A DNA stretch of 64,000 nt from JBDTNL01 sp039933785 (GCA_039933785.1 JBDTNL010000001.1:1-64000), one strand, 5' to 3'. Shown: positions 8,029 through 17,400, counted from the stretch's first letter. Notes: generated from the sequence alone by a model not told the origin. Translations and numbers: made by a program.

Positions 8029-10215
8029 ATGGAGTTCTCCAAGTCTCCCATCGTCGTTCCTTCGCTGCACGTGGCCGATATCGAGCTCCCGCGCCCGGTC
8101 GCCAAGCTCTATGACCTGGCGTACAACCTCTGGTGGACCTGGAGCCCGACCGCCCGGGACCTGTTTACCTCGATCGACGCCCACGCATGGGCGCTGTACC
8201 GCAACCCGGTGCAGCTGCTGATCAACGTCGAGCCCACGCACTGGGAGTCACTGCTCGAGACTGAGCGGTTTCTCGGCACCTACCGGCGAGTTACCCAAGA
8301 GCTCGAGAGCTACATGCGCGACACTTCGACGAGCTGGTTCGCGCGCACATTCCCAAACTACGAGCGCGGCCCCGTGGCGTACTTCTCCATGGAATTCGGC
8401 GTACATCAGTCCTTGGCGCTCTATTCCGGCGGCCTCGGCGTGCTGTCGGGCGACCACTGCAAGAGCGCCAGCAATCTCGGTCTGCCTTTCGTCGCGGTCG
8501 GGTTGCTCTACCGTCACGGCTACTTCCGGCAGACGGTGGACGCCGACGGACTGCAGCAACATACGTACCCCGAGTACGACTTTCATCGCCTGCCCTTGCG
8601 GCCCGCCGCGACCCACACCGGACGGGAAGTCGTGGTGCGCGTTCCGCTACCGGGGCGCGACGTGATGGTCAAGGCCTGGGTGGCGCAGATCGGCCGCGTG
8701 CCCTTGATCCTGCTCGACACCGACATTCCGCAGAATGACGCCGCCGACCGGCCGATCGCCAACATCCTCTATATCCGCGGCCGCGAGATGCGGCTGGTCC
8801 AGGAGCTGGTGCTCGGCATCGGCGGCGTGAAAGTGCTGCGTGCGCTGGGCATCGATCCGGCGGTTTGGCACATGAACGAAGGCCATAGCGCCTTCCTTCA
8901 ATTCGAGCGTCTGCGCGAGATGGTGGAGGAGCGCCGGCTGCCCTTCGCCGAGGCGCAGGCCCGGCTCGAAAAGGACTCGGTATTCACCACCCATACCCCG
9001 GTGCCAGCGGGCAACGAGCAATACGACCGCTCGCTGGTGCGGCGCTATCTCGAGGGTATCTGCGAGCGCATCGGCATTCCGGTGGATTTAGCACTCGCCT
9101 ACGGCGACGCGGGCCGCGGCGAGGGCAACTTCAATCTCACCGCGCTCGCACTGCGCACGTCGTCGTTCGCCAATGGTGTCAGCCGCCTGAATGCCGAGGT
9201 CGCGGACCGCATGTGGCAGCCGCTCTTCGCTCCCCTCGCAGCGGGCGGTCAGGCGATGAAGACGATTCGCCCGATCACCAACGGCGTCCATCCGCAGACC
9301 TGGGTGGGCCTGCGCATGTCCGAGCTCTTCGAGCGTTACGTCGGCCGCGATTGGCCCTCGTTGCTGCTTCAACCCGAGGCGTGGAAAGCGGTCGAGAGCA
9401 TTCCCGACGACGAGCTCTGGGGGGTGCGCTGCGAGCAGAGCGAACACCTTGGGCGCTTCCTTCGTCATCGCCTGCGCGAACAGCTGGCGCGTCACGGTGG
9501 TTCGCCCGATGAACTACGCGGTGTCGACTCGCTGTTCCAATCCGACTCATTGACGCTTGGGTTCGCGCGCCGCTTCGCCACGTACAAACGCGCCAGCTTG
9601 ATTTTCAGCGACCTCGATCGACTGCAAGCGCTGCTCAGCGACTCCGCCCGTCCGGTGCAGATCCTCTTCGCGGGCAAGGCGCATCCGGCCGATGCGCCGG
9701 GGCAGGAGCTGATCCGGCAGATCTTCCAGATGAGCCAGGAGCCGCGGTTTCGCGGCCAGGTCTTCTTCGTCGAGGACTACGACATGCGGGTGGCCGCCAT
9801 GCTGGTGCAGGGCGTTGACGTCTGGCTCAACACCCCGCGGCGACCGATGGAAGCGAGCGGCACCAGCGGCATGAAGGCGGCCATGAACGGCGCCTTGAAC
9901 GTCAGCGTGCTCGACGGCTGGTGGCCCGAGGCCTATGACCAGAACAACGGCTGGGTGATCGGGAATGGCGGTAGCGAAGATCACGACGGCACTGAAGCGC
10001 AGCAGGATCTGGTCGATGCGGATTCGTTGTACCGCATCCTGGAGAGTGCGGTGGTGCCGACGTACTACGCCCTAGACGAGCACGGGTTGCCGCGCCAATG
10101 GATCGCCCTGATGAAGCACGCGATCGCGAGCATCACACCGCACTTCTCCTCGACTCGGATGGTGGCCGAATACGCGACGCAAGCGTACGTGCCGAGCTCT
10201 GGATACGGTTCATGA
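8029..10215 (+). CDS. glgP: Alpha-glucan phosphorylase
   Basis: Releases glucose-1-phosphate from alpha-1,4-glucans with pyridoxal phosphate as cofactor. It belongs to the shorter alpha-glucan phosphorylase family: 728 residues with an N-terminal DUF3417-like region (LPRPVAKLYDLAYNLWWTW). Other landmarks are YFSMEFGVHQSLALYSGGLG, VWHMNEGHSAF, FTTHTPVPAGNE, RFATYKRA and NTPRRPMEASGTSGMKAAMN, with the PLP lysine at about Lys616. It ends the GH57/DUF4912/DUF302 locus and would supply glucose-1-phosphate from polymer processed by the neighbouring enzymes. An 84-base gap with GC-rich inverted sequence separates it from mfd. Confidence 0.94.
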   Translation: MEFSKSPIVVPSLHVADIELPRPVAKLYDLAYNLWWTWSPTARDLFTSIDAHAWALYRNPVQLLINVEPTHWESLLETERFLGTYRRVTQELESYMRDTSTSWFARTFPNYERGPVAYFSMEFGVHQSLALYSGGLGVLSGDHCKSASNLGLPFVAVGLLYRHGYFRQTVDADGLQQHTYPEYDFHRLPLRPAATHTGREVVVRVPLPGRDVMVKAWVAQIGRVPLILLDTDIPQNDAADRPIANILYIRGREMRLVQELVLGIGGVKVLRALGIDPAVWHMNEGHSAFLQFERLREMVEERRLPFAEAQARLEKDSVFTTHTPVPAGNEQYDRSLVRRYLEGICERIGIPVDLALAYGDAGRGEGNFNLTALALRTSSFANGVSRLNAEVADRMWQPLFAPLAAGGQAMKTIRPITNGVHPQTWVGLRMSELFERYVGRDWPSLLLQPEAWKAVESIPDDELWGVRCEQSEHLGRFLRHRLREQLARHGGSPDELRGVDSLFQSDSLTLGFARRFATYKRASLIFSDLDRLQALLSDSARPVQILFAGKAHPADAPGQELIRQIFQMSQEPRFRGQVFFVEDYDMRVAAMLVQGVDVWLNTPRRPMEASGTSGMKAAMNGALNVSVLDGWWPEAYDQNNGWVIGNGGSEDHDGTEAQQDLVDADSLYRILESAVVPTYYALDEHGLPRQWIALMKHAIASITPHFSSTRMVAEYATQAYVPSSGYGS

Positions 10216-10299
10216 ACGGGCGGCCGAGCCTCTGCAAATACAACCCCGACGCGCCGCCCGGCGCGGGCGTCCCGCGCTGAGCCACCCACGAGGCCCGCG

Positions 10300-13200
10300 G
10301 TGACCGGCGTCTGGAACGATTTCGCCGCCCGGCTGCGCAGCTCGTCGCCGTATCGCGTCCTGCGCGAGCGCCTGGGCGATACCGCGCGGTTGCCGTTGCC
10401 GGCGGCGGCCTGGGTCTGCGAGCTGCTGGCGCAGGATTTGAAGCGCCCGCTGCTGGTCGTCCTGCCGCACGAGTCCGACGCGCTCACCTGGCTCGAAGCG
10501 GCGCGGACGATGGGCGGTCAGGACAAGTGCCTGCACTTTCCCGCTCCCTCGCTGACGCCCTATCAAGAGGCCGAAGTCTCGCTGCAGGTCCGCGCCCAGG
10601 AATCGGCGGCGATCGACGCCATCCTCTCGGGCGCCGCCGTGACCGTGGTGTGCACGCCGCGGGCGCTCTTTCGCAGACTGCCGGTGGCGGCCGAATTTCA
10701 GCAGCTCGCGATTCATCTGCGCTCGGGCGAGGAGCATCCGATCGAGAAGCTCTCGGCCGCTCTGGTCGAGAGCGGCTATCGACGCGTGGACCTGGTCGCC
10801 GAGGTCGGTGACTTCGCCGTGCGCGGCGGAGTTTTCGATCTCTTCCCTCCGGGCTCCGAGCTGCCGCTGCGTCTGGACTATTTTGGCGACACGCTGGAGT
10901 CGATCCGAACCTTCGAGGTCGACAGCCAGCGCTCGCTCGAGACGCTCCCCGAGTTGCGCGTGCTGCCGTTGGGCCTGTTCCGCGCCGGCCCTGAGCAAGC
11001 GGCCGATCTGGCGGAGCTGCTGCACCGCCATGGCGCTGGGGGCGAGAGCCTGGAGGGCGCCGAAGAGCTGGAAGCGCTTCGGCGGCGGGGTGGCTTCTCG
11101 AGCTGGGAGAACCTCCTGCCGCTCCTGCAACGCCGCACGGTGGGACTCGCCGAGCTCATGCGCACAGCGCTCCGCGTGGCGGTCGACGGCCAGACTCTCG
11201 ATGCCGAGGCGGTCCAGCACGGCGAGCGCCTCGAGGTCGACTACCGCGCCAAGCTCGATCACGGCAAACTGGCGGCGCCTCCCGACGCGCTGGAACTGCC
11301 GGTGGCCGCAGTGCGGGAGTTCTTGCTGCGCGCCGACCTGCGTATCGGCGATCTTGCCGGCACCGGTCGCGCGGGTGCGGCCGATTTCGAAGGCAGCTTC
11401 ACCGACATCTTCCATGGCCAGCTACCGCGCTTCCCGCGCGAAGTCGAAACCGCGCGCGTGCGCGGAGAACGCCTGTTGATCGTCGCGCCGGCGGACCGCC
11501 ATCCCCCACTGAGGGACTTCCTGGCGGGTCGCGACATCGATGCGGGCCCGCGGGGCGCTGAGCTCGTCGAGGGTGATCTCCAGCGCGGCTTCCGTCTGCC
11601 TGCGGCCGGCGTCGTGGTCTACGGCGAGCCCCAACTCTTCGCACCGATATCGGCCGCTCCGCGGCGGGCGCGCACCAAGTACGGCCCGTTCCTCTCCGGC
11701 ATGCGGGATCTGCGGATCGGCGATTTCGTCGTGCATGCCGATCACGGGATCGGTCAGTTCGTGGCGTTGCGCGCTTTGGGGTCGCTCGAGAGCGCCGCGC
11801 CAGGTGCCTCGCTGCCGCCGGTGGTGCGCGGCGTTGCACCCGTCGCCGCCAACGAGAGCGAAGTGATGGAGATCGCGTACAGCGGCGGCAAACGCCTGCT
11901 GTTGCCGCTGGCGCGCCTCGACCAGGTGCAGAAATACAGTGGCATCGAGGGCGTGGCGCCGAAGCTCGATCAGCTCGGTGGTTCGTCATGGAACAAGACC
12001 AAGGCGCGGGTCAAGAAGGGCATGCGCGACATGGCGGATGAGCTGCTCAAGCTCTACGCCGCGCGCCAGATGGCGACCGCGCCGGCGCTGCCCGCGGATT
12101 CCGACTTGGTGCGCCAGTTCGCCGACGCCTTTCCTTTCGACGAGACCCCGGACCAACTCGAAGCGATTGCTGCCATCTACGAAGACCTCGGGCGGGAGCG
12201 CCCGATGGATCGCCTGCTTTGCGGAGACGTCGGCTACGGCAAGACCGAAGTCGCCATGCGGGCTGCGTTCAAGGTGATCGACGCCGGGTTCCAGGTCGCC
12301 GTGCTGGCGCCCACGACCATTCTGGCTGACCAGCACTGGGAAACTTTCAAGCGGCGCTTCGAGGGGTTTCCCGTCGAGGTCGAAATGCTCTCGCGATTCC
12401 GCACCCCGGCGGAGGTCCTGGCGGTCAAGAAGAAGCTCTCCGAGGGCAGGGTCGACATCCTCATCGGCACCCATCGGCTGCTGTCGAAGGACATCGAGCT
12501 CGAGCGCCTGGCGCTGGTGGTGATCGACGAAGAGCAGCGTTTCGGCGTAGCGCAGAAGGAGCGGCTGAAGAAGCTCAAGAACCAGGTGCATGTGCTCGCG
12601 ATGTCGGCGACCCCAGTGCCACGCACGTTGCAGTTTTCACTCGCCGGCGTGCGCGACCTGTCGGTGATCGAGACTCCGCCCAAGGACCGCATGGCGATCG
12701 AGACCGCCATCCTGCCGCACTCCGCGGCGGTGGTACGCGAGGCGATCGAATACGAGCTCGAGCGCGGTGGCCAGGTCTACTACGTGTACAACCGGGTGGA
12801 GAGCATCGAAGCGATGACCAGCGAGCTCCGCGAACTGGTGCCGAATTTACGCATCACGGTCGGCCACGGGCAGCTCGAGGAGCGCGAGCTCTCGCGCCGC
12901 ATGCACGCCTTCACCGCCGGCGAGTACGACGTGCTGCTGGCGACGACGATTATCGAGAATGGCATCGACATTCCGAACGTGAACACGATGATCGTGCATC
13001 GCGCCGACCGCTTCGGTCTGGCACAGCTCTATCAGTTGCGCGGCCGCGTCGGGCGCTCGAACCAGCTGGCGTATTGCTACCTGCTGGTCGAGCCCGACCG
13101 GGTGCTTTCCGAGGACGCGCGCAAGCGCCTGGCGGCGTTGCGCGAGTTCTCCGATCTCGGTGCCGGGTTTCGGATCGCGGCGCGAGACCTCGAGATCCGC

Positions 13201-13755
13201 GGCGCCGGCAATCTGCTCGGCGGCGAGCAGAGCGGACACATCATGTCGGTGGGCATCGAGACCTATCTCAAGCTGCTCGAAGAAACGGTGCGCGAGCTGC
13301 GCGGCGAGGTGGTCGATGACACGCCCTCCGCCGCGATCGATTTGCCGGTCGCGATGTCGATCCCGGTCGAATATGTGAGCGACGCCAACCTCCGCATGGA
13401 GCTCTATCGCCGTATCGCGGCGGGCGAGACTCCGGAATCGGATCTGGTCTCCGAGCTGCGGGACCGATTCGGACCGGCACCGATGTCGGTGCTGACGCTG
13501 ATCGAAGTGGCGGCCGTGAAGCGCACGGCGGAGGCTTTACGCGTGCAGTCGGTGGGGCTGGCGGCCGGCAAGCTCACCTTCCGGCTGCGCCGTGACGCGC
13601 GAGTTTCGGTCGACCGGCTCATCGCCATGGTTTCCGCGCACCCCGGCGCCTCGTTCAGCCCGGCGGGCGTGCTCACGCTGCCCTCCGAAGGCGGTGGCCC
13701 AGGCGCCCTGGAACTGGCACGACGCACGCTCGCGACCCTCGCGCAGGCCAACTGA
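10300..13755 (+). CDS. mfd: Transcription-repair coupling factor
   Basis: ATP-dependent translocase that removes RNA polymerase stalled at lesions and recruits UvrA. At 1151 residues with GTG start it has the expected order: a UvrB-like N-terminal module (VCTPRALFRRLP, GGVFDLFPPG), the RNA-polymerase-interacting CarD-like domain (GDFVVHADHGIGQF), the RecG-like motor with Walker A GDVGYGKTEVAMRAA (about 642-656) and DEEQRFGV (743), the ATTIIENGIDIPN and QLRGRVGRS helicase motifs, and a C-terminal TRCF domain. Its TGA shares one base with the next ATG, so it is coupled to the downstream folding-factor genes. Confidence 0.96.
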   Translation: MTGVWNDFAARLRSSSPYRVLRERLGDTARLPLPAAAWVCELLAQDLKRPLLVVLPHESDALTWLEAARTMGGQDKCLHFPAPSLTPYQEAEVSLQVRAQESAAIDAILSGAAVTVVCTPRALFRRLPVAAEFQQLAIHLRSGEEHPIEKLSAALVESGYRRVDLVAEVGDFAVRGGVFDLFPPGSELPLRLDYFGDTLESIRTFEVDSQRSLETLPELRVLPLGLFRAGPEQAADLAELLHRHGAGGESLEGAEELEALRRRGGFSSWENLLPLLQRRTVGLAELMRTALRVAVDGQTLDAEAVQHGERLEVDYRAKLDHGKLAAPPDALELPVAAVREFLLRADLRIGDLAGTGRAGAADFEGSFTDIFHGQLPRFPREVETARVRGERLLIVAPADRHPPLRDFLAGRDIDAGPRGAELVEGDLQRGFRLPAAGVVVYGEPQLFAPISAAPRRARTKYGPFLSGMRDLRIGDFVVHADHGIGQFVALRALGSLESAAPGASLPPVVRGVAPVAANESEVMEIAYSGGKRLLLPLARLDQVQKYSGIEGVAPKLDQLGGSSWNKTKARVKKGMRDMADELLKLYAARQMATAPALPADSDLVRQFADAFPFDETPDQLEAIAAIYEDLGRERPMDRLLCGDVGYGKTEVAMRAAFKVIDAGFQVAVLAPTTILADQHWETFKRRFEGFPVEVEMLSRFRTPAEVLAVKKKLSEGRVDILIGTHRLLSKDIELERLALVVIDEEQRFGVAQKERLKKLKNQVHVLAMSATPVPRTLQFSLAGVRDLSVIETPPKDRMAIETAILPHSAAVVREAIEYELERGGQVYYVYNRVESIEAMTSELRELVPNLRITVGHGQLEERELSRRMHAFTAGEYDVLLATTIIENGIDIPNVNTMIVHRADRFGLAQLYQLRGRVGRSNQLAYCYLLVEPDRVLSEDARKRLAALREFSDLGAGFRIAARDLEIRGAGNLLGGEQSGHIMSVGIETYLKLLEETVRELRGEVVDDTPSAAIDLPVAMSIPVEYVSDANLRMELYRRIAAGETPESDLVSELRDRFGPAPMSVLTLIEVAAVKRTAEALRVQSVGLAAGKLTFRLRRDARVSVDRLIAMVSAHPGASFSPAGVLTLPSEGGGPGALELARRTLATLAQAN

Positions 13756-14681
13756 TGGTCGCCGATCCCATCGACGAAGGCAATGCAGTGTCCAGTCGCG
13801 GGGTCGGGGCGAGCGTGTGGGCGCTTCGACGCGATTCTTTCGCGGTCGTTCTTCTCTTCGCCCTCTCGCTAGTCCTCACCGCTTGTCGCCGGCAGCCCTT
13901 GCCGGCGCCCGATCTGGTGGCGCGCCTCGGGCAGGACTCGGTGCGCTACCCCGAGTTCGAACACTATCTGGTGGCCAATCTTGGAGAGAGTGGAGCGTCG
14001 CTCTCGAGCGACGTTTTGTCGGGGCTGTTCGACCAGTTTCTCGACGAGAAGCTGGTGCAGCGCCTGGCGGTCGAACGCGGTGCGGTCCCGCCGAGCGCTC
14101 CGGCCCGCGTCGCGCTCGAAGCGCTGCTCCAACCTCAGCGCCAGGATCCGACCGACGAAGAAATCGCGGTGTACTACCACCAGCACGAGAAGAACTTCAT
14201 GCGCCCGGAGCGCGTGCGCCTGCGCCAGATCCTGACGGTGGATAAGGCCTCGGCGGAGCACGCGGTGGAAGCGCTGGCCCTCGGCGATGAATTCGGCGCG
14301 GTGGCTCGGCGTTGGTCGCGGGATCCGAGCGCCAGTCGCGGCGGCGACCAGGGGGAGTTGTCGCGGGACGACCTGCCGCCCTCCCTTGCCGAAGCCATCT
14401 TCCGGCTGGCCCCCGGGGAGGTCAGCCCAATCATCCCGGCGGAGTATGGCTTCCACATTTTCCTCGTCGTCGAGCGTCATCCGGCCGAGCTCGCGCAGCT
14501 CGCCGAGGTGACCGAGGAAGTCCGCGGCGTGCTGCTCGGCGCGCGCGAGGACGAGCACCACGCGGCGCTGGTCGCAGCGGCCCGCAGCCGCTACAATGCA
14601 GTGATCTATGAACGCAATCTCCCGTTCACCTATCAAGGGCAATATCCGGTGGTCACCGCGGCAGCTCGCGGCGCTCTGTAG
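13755..14681 (+). CDS. Parvulin-type peptidyl-prolyl isomerase lipoprotein
   Basis: An envelope folding factor. The N terminus has a hydrophobic stretch ending in a lipobox (LTAC, Cys at about 46), so the mature protein is a lipoprotein. A SurA-like helical region (LFDQFLDEKLVQRLAVERG) precedes one parvulin domain (VRLRQILTVDKASAEHAVEA through EYGFHIFLVVERHPA). The start ATG overlaps the mfd stop; the first ATG gives a long n-region, and a later in-frame start (GTG at about 13788) would also retain the signal. Its 3' end overlaps the next isomerase gene by 74 bases. Two successive parvulin genes suggest a two-step chaperone arrangement. Confidence 0.85.
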   Translation: MVADPIDEGNAVSSRGVGASVWALRRDSFAVVLLFALSLVLTACRRQPLPAPDLVARLGQDSVRYPEFEHYLVANLGESGASLSSDVLSGLFDQFLDEKLVQRLAVERGAVPPSAPARVALEALLQPQRQDPTDEEIAVYYHQHEKNFMRPERVRLRQILTVDKASAEHAVEALALGDEFGAVARRWSRDPSASRGGDQGELSRDDLPPSLAEAIFRLAPGEVSPIIPAEYGFHIFLVVERHPAELAQLAEVTEEVRGVLLGAREDEHHAALVAAARSRYNAVIYERNLPFTYQGQYPVVTAAARGAL

Positions 14682-15774
14682 CCTCGCGGTGGCTGTCGTC
14701 GTGGGACCGCCCGCCGGCGCCACCGAGCTCAACCGGGTCATCCTCCGGGTCAATGATCGGATCGTCACCCTCTACGACTATCGGGAGCGGCTGAGCGAGC
14801 GCCAGCACACCATTCGCAAGGCCGAGATCCCGCCTGACGCCATGCTCAAGGAGCTCGCCGGCGCGCCCAACGGCGTGCTGCGGGAAATGATGGACGAGAT
14901 TTTGCTGCTCTCGCGCGGCGATCAGTTGGGCAGCGAGGTCTCCGAGAGCCGCATCGACGAGGCGATCTCGGCGACGCGCAAAAATATGTCTATCGACGAC
15001 GACGCGCAGTGGGTTCAGGCCTTGCAGCAGTACGGCATGAGCGAGGCTTCCTTCCGCACGCGCACCCGCGACAACTTGCTGTTCCAAGAGGTTATGGGAC
15101 GCGAGGTGCGCGGCAAGATCAAGGTGGAGGAGGAAGACCTCCAGAAGTACTACCGCGAGCATCCCAAGGAGTTCGAGAGCCCGTCGCAGATGAAGCTGCG
15201 CGAGATCGTCGTGCTCGAGGGCCCGGACCGTACACCGACCGAGTTGAGCGCGCTCGCGGCCGATCTTCACCGGCAGCTCGAGGGCGGCAAGAAGCTCGAG
15301 GAGCTCGCCGCTCTGTACGCCCCGCAAAAACGGACCAGTGCGGTGAACGATCTCGGCATGGTCGCCGCGGGCGAGCTCGATCCCAAGCTCGAGGCGGCCT
15401 GCGCCGACGTGCCGCTCAATGGGTATAGCCAGCCGGTCGTGGCGCGGGGTGGTCTGCATATTCTCCAGGTGCTGGAGCGCATCCCGGCCAAGATGCGCCC
15501 GTACAGCGAGGTCCAGCCGGAGCTCGAATCGGCGGAGAAGAACCGGCGCTTCCAGGCCGAGCTCGCGACCTATATGCAGCAGCTCGAGAAGGACGCCTAT
15601 ATCCAGGCGAGCCCACCTCCGGAAGCGGCCAACTTCCGCGGCATGCGTCCGCGCGCGCCGGAAGCTGGGCTCGACGACATTCAAGCGGGAGGTACGGAAC
15701 CGGCGGCTCCAGCCAAGGTCGGCGAAACACCCCCGCAGCCTCCGCCAGCCGCGCCGGCGCCACCCCCGTCCTAG
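14608..15774 (+). CDS. SurA-like periplasmic peptidyl-prolyl isomerase/chaperone
   Basis: 388 residues. A signal peptide (SLAVAVVVGPPAGATE) is followed by the SurA-type N-terminal helical domain (NRVILRVNDRIVTLYDYRERL, EMMDEILLLSRGDQLG, YGMSEASFRTRTRDNLLFQ). One parvulin domain follows (QMKLREIVVLE to GGLHILQVLERIPAK). The C-terminal tail is Pro/Ala-rich. SurA assists outer-membrane beta-barrel folding, and the window has an Oar-like barrel as a possible client. Translation must begin inside the preceding gene because the signal peptide itself lies in the overlap. A hairpin follows about 10 bases after the stop. Confidence 0.88.
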   Translation: MNAISRSPIKGNIRWSPRQLAALCSLAVAVVVGPPAGATELNRVILRVNDRIVTLYDYRERLSERQHTIRKAEIPPDAMLKELAGAPNGVLREMMDEILLLSRGDQLGSEVSESRIDEAISATRKNMSIDDDAQWVQALQQYGMSEASFRTRTRDNLLFQEVMGREVRGKIKVEEEDLQKYYREHPKEFESPSQMKLREIVVLEGPDRTPTELSALAADLHRQLEGGKKLEELAALYAPQKRTSAVNDLGMVAAGELDPKLEAACADVPLNGYSQPVVARGGLHILQVLERIPAKMRPYSEVQPELESAEKNRRFQAELATYMQQLEKDAYIQASPPPEAANFRGMRPRAPEAGLDDIQAGGTEPAAPAKVGETPPQPPPAAPAPPPS

Positions 15775-15785
15775 CCCGGCACCCT

Positions 15786-15829
15786 AGCCTCTCGGGCGGT
15801 CCCGGATCCTCCGGGGCCGGGGAGGCTTT
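15786..15829 (+). terminator. Possible terminator after the mfd-parvulin genes
   Basis: An outer stem AGCCTC (15786-15791)/GAGGCT (15822-15827) encloses an inner stem CCCGG (15801-15805)/CCGGG (15817-15821) with a nine-base bulge on the left. Only three T residues follow, so factor-independent termination would be weak. It would separate the chaperone genes from the dcw cluster. Confidence 0.35.
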
Positions 15830-15870
15830 GGGTGTGCGATCCCGCCCTGGCGCCAGCTCCCAGCTTCGCT

Positions 15871-15902
15871 GGTGGAGCAAAGTGGACAGGAATGGAGCAA
15901 AC
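15871..15902 (+). promoter_or_regulatory. Probable MraZ operator: three direct repeats at 10-base spacing
   Basis: Three TGGA-containing units start at 15873, 15883 and 15893 (TGGAGCAAAG, TGGACAGGAA, TGGAGCAAAC), exactly one helical turn apart and about 43-72 bases before the mraZ ATG. MraZ is known to bind tandem TGGG-type or AAAGTG-type repeats of this period in front of its own gene, and the middle unit here reads AAAGTGGACA. Autoregulation of the division cluster is inferred. Confidence 0.7.
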
Positions 15903-15944
15903 TGTTACCCTGACCGGTAGTTTCACGTTCGCCAGGTGGGGGTC

Positions 15945-16385
15945 ATGTTCCGAGGAAGCGCGCCGGCCAAGATTGACGACAAGGGGCGCCTCAAAGTGCC
16001 GACGGAATTTCGCCGGCACATCGAGGAGCGCTATGGCTCCGAGGTGTTCATCACCTCGGTGGCCGGCGACTGCGCCTGGGTCTTCCCGGTCCCGGTTTGG
16101 GAAGAGCGCGAGGCTCGGCTCCTCGCGATGCCGTCGACAGATCCGGTCCGCCGTCGCTACCTCGAGCGGACCAACTACTACGGTCAGCAATCGGTGCTCG
16201 ACGCGCAGGGGCGGGTGGTCATCCAGCCGCTGTTGCGTACCAGCGCCGGCATGGACGGCGAGGTCGTGGTGTCGGCCAACCTCGACCATCTCGTGGTCTG
16301 GAACCTCGAGCGCTTGCAGAAGCGGTTCGAAGACCAGCCCTTCACCGACGACGATTTCCGCTATCTGAGCGAGCGCGGCGTCTAG
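15945..16385 (+). CDS. mraZ: Transcriptional regulator MraZ
   Basis: First gene of the dcw cluster. MraZ is an AbrB-like ring-forming DNA-binding protein that represses the cluster by binding repeats upstream of itself. The 146-residue protein holds two copies of the SpoVT/AbrB-like unit: IDDKGRLKVPTEFRRHI near the start, and LDAQGRVVIQPLLRTSAGM in the second half. ATG 15945 is chosen over GTG 15936 because family members begin MFRG and the bases just ahead (AGGTGGGGG) form the ribosome site. The length is typical. Twenty-five bases separate it from rsmH. Confidence 0.94.
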   Translation: MFRGSAPAKIDDKGRLKVPTEFRRHIEERYGSEVFITSVAGDCAWVFPVPVWEEREARLLAMPSTDPVRRRYLERTNYYGQQSVLDAQGRVVIQPLLRTSAGMDGEVVVSANLDHLVVWNLERLQKRFEDQPFTDDDFRYLSERGV

Positions 16386-16410
16386 TGCACGCCGAGGGTG
16401 GAGAGCACTC

Positions 16411-17400
16411 GTGGGTTACGACGAGACCATCGATGCATTGCAATCGCATCACTCTTCGAATCAGTCGTCGGGTAGTTCACCGCATCACGAGCCCGTGCTC
16501 GTGGCCGAGGTGCTGCACTACCTCGCGCCGGAGACCGGTGGCTGGTTCGTCGACTGTACGGTCGGCCTCGGCGGCCACGCCGCGGCCCTCCTGCAGGGCG
16601 CGTCCGAGGCTCGCCTGCTCGGCATCGATCGTGACCCGCAGGCCCTCGCCCTCGCGGCCGAGCGTCTGCGTCCGTTCGGCGACCGCGTGCGGCTCGTGCC
16701 GGGCGGCTTCGAAGATCTCGACGAGCTGCTCGACGATGCCGGCCTCGAAAAGGTCACCGGCATCCTCGCCGACCTCGGAGTGTCTTCGTTGCAGCTCGAG
16801 ACCGCGGAGCGCGGTTTCAGTTTTCGCAGGGCAGGACCGCTCGACATGCGTATGGGGCCCGGCGGCGTAACGGCCGGAGAGATCGTCAACGGCTACGCGG
16901 AGGCGGACTTGGAAAAGATCTTGCGGGAGTACGGCGAAGAAAGAGATGCCCGGCGGATCGTGCGCGCCATCGTCGCGGCGCGGCAGGAGCGGCCGATCGA
17001 GACCACCATCGAGCTGCGCGACCTGATCGCGCGCGCCAAGGGCGGAAGTTATGAGCGCGAAGGCCGCGTCGATCCGTCGACGCGGGCGTTTCAGGCCCTG
17101 CGCATCGAAGCCAACCAGGAGCTCGTGGCGCTCACGCGCCTAATGGAGGACGCGGTGGGCCGGCTCGAGCTCGGTGGACGATTGGTGGTCATCTCGTACC
17201 ACAGCCTCGAAGACCGTATCGTGAAGCACTCGCTGCGCGCCTACGACCGGGGCGAGACCGACCAGACCACCGGCCGGCGCCGCGCCGAAACCCGCCTGAT
17301 CGAAGTGTTGACCAAGAAGCCGATCCGGCCCAGCGATCCAGAAGTTGGACTCAACCCTCGAGCGCGTTCGGCTCGGCTGCGCGCCGCCAGGAGACTGTAG
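16411..17400 (+). CDS. rsmH: 16S rRNA (cytosine-1402-N4)-methyltransferase
   Basis: Methylates N4 of C1402 in the ribosomal P site using S-adenosylmethionine. 329 residues with GTG start, preceded by GGTGGAGAG. Family motifs: HEPVLVAEVLHYLAP, the SAM-binding DCTVGLGGHAAALL, GILADLGVSSLQLE, RGFSFRRAGPLDMRM, TRAFQALRIEANQEL, and VISYHSLEDRIVK near the C terminus. The end is NPRARSARLRAARR, as in most RsmH. A Ser/His-rich insert precedes the first motif. It is followed four bases later by the ftsL-like gene. Confidence 0.95.
   Translation: MGYDETIDALQSHHSSNQSSGSSPHHEPVLVAEVLHYLAPETGGWFVDCTVGLGGHAAALLQGASEARLLGIDRDPQALALAAERLRPFGDRVRLVPGGFEDLDELLDDAGLEKVTGILADLGVSSLQLETAERGFSFRRAGPLDMRMGPGGVTAGEIVNGYAEADLEKILREYGEERDARRIVRAIVAARQERPIETTIELRDLIARAKGGSYEREGRVDPSTRAFQALRIEANQELVALTRLMEDAVGRLELGGRLVVISYHSLEDRIVKHSLRAYDRGETDQTTGRRRAETRLIEVLTKKPIRPSDPEVGLNPRARSARLRAARRL

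Noticed and set aside
10216..10299. GC-rich inverted sequence between glgP and mfd as a terminator
   Set aside because: Pairs are short and interrupted and there is no T-run; not enough to call.
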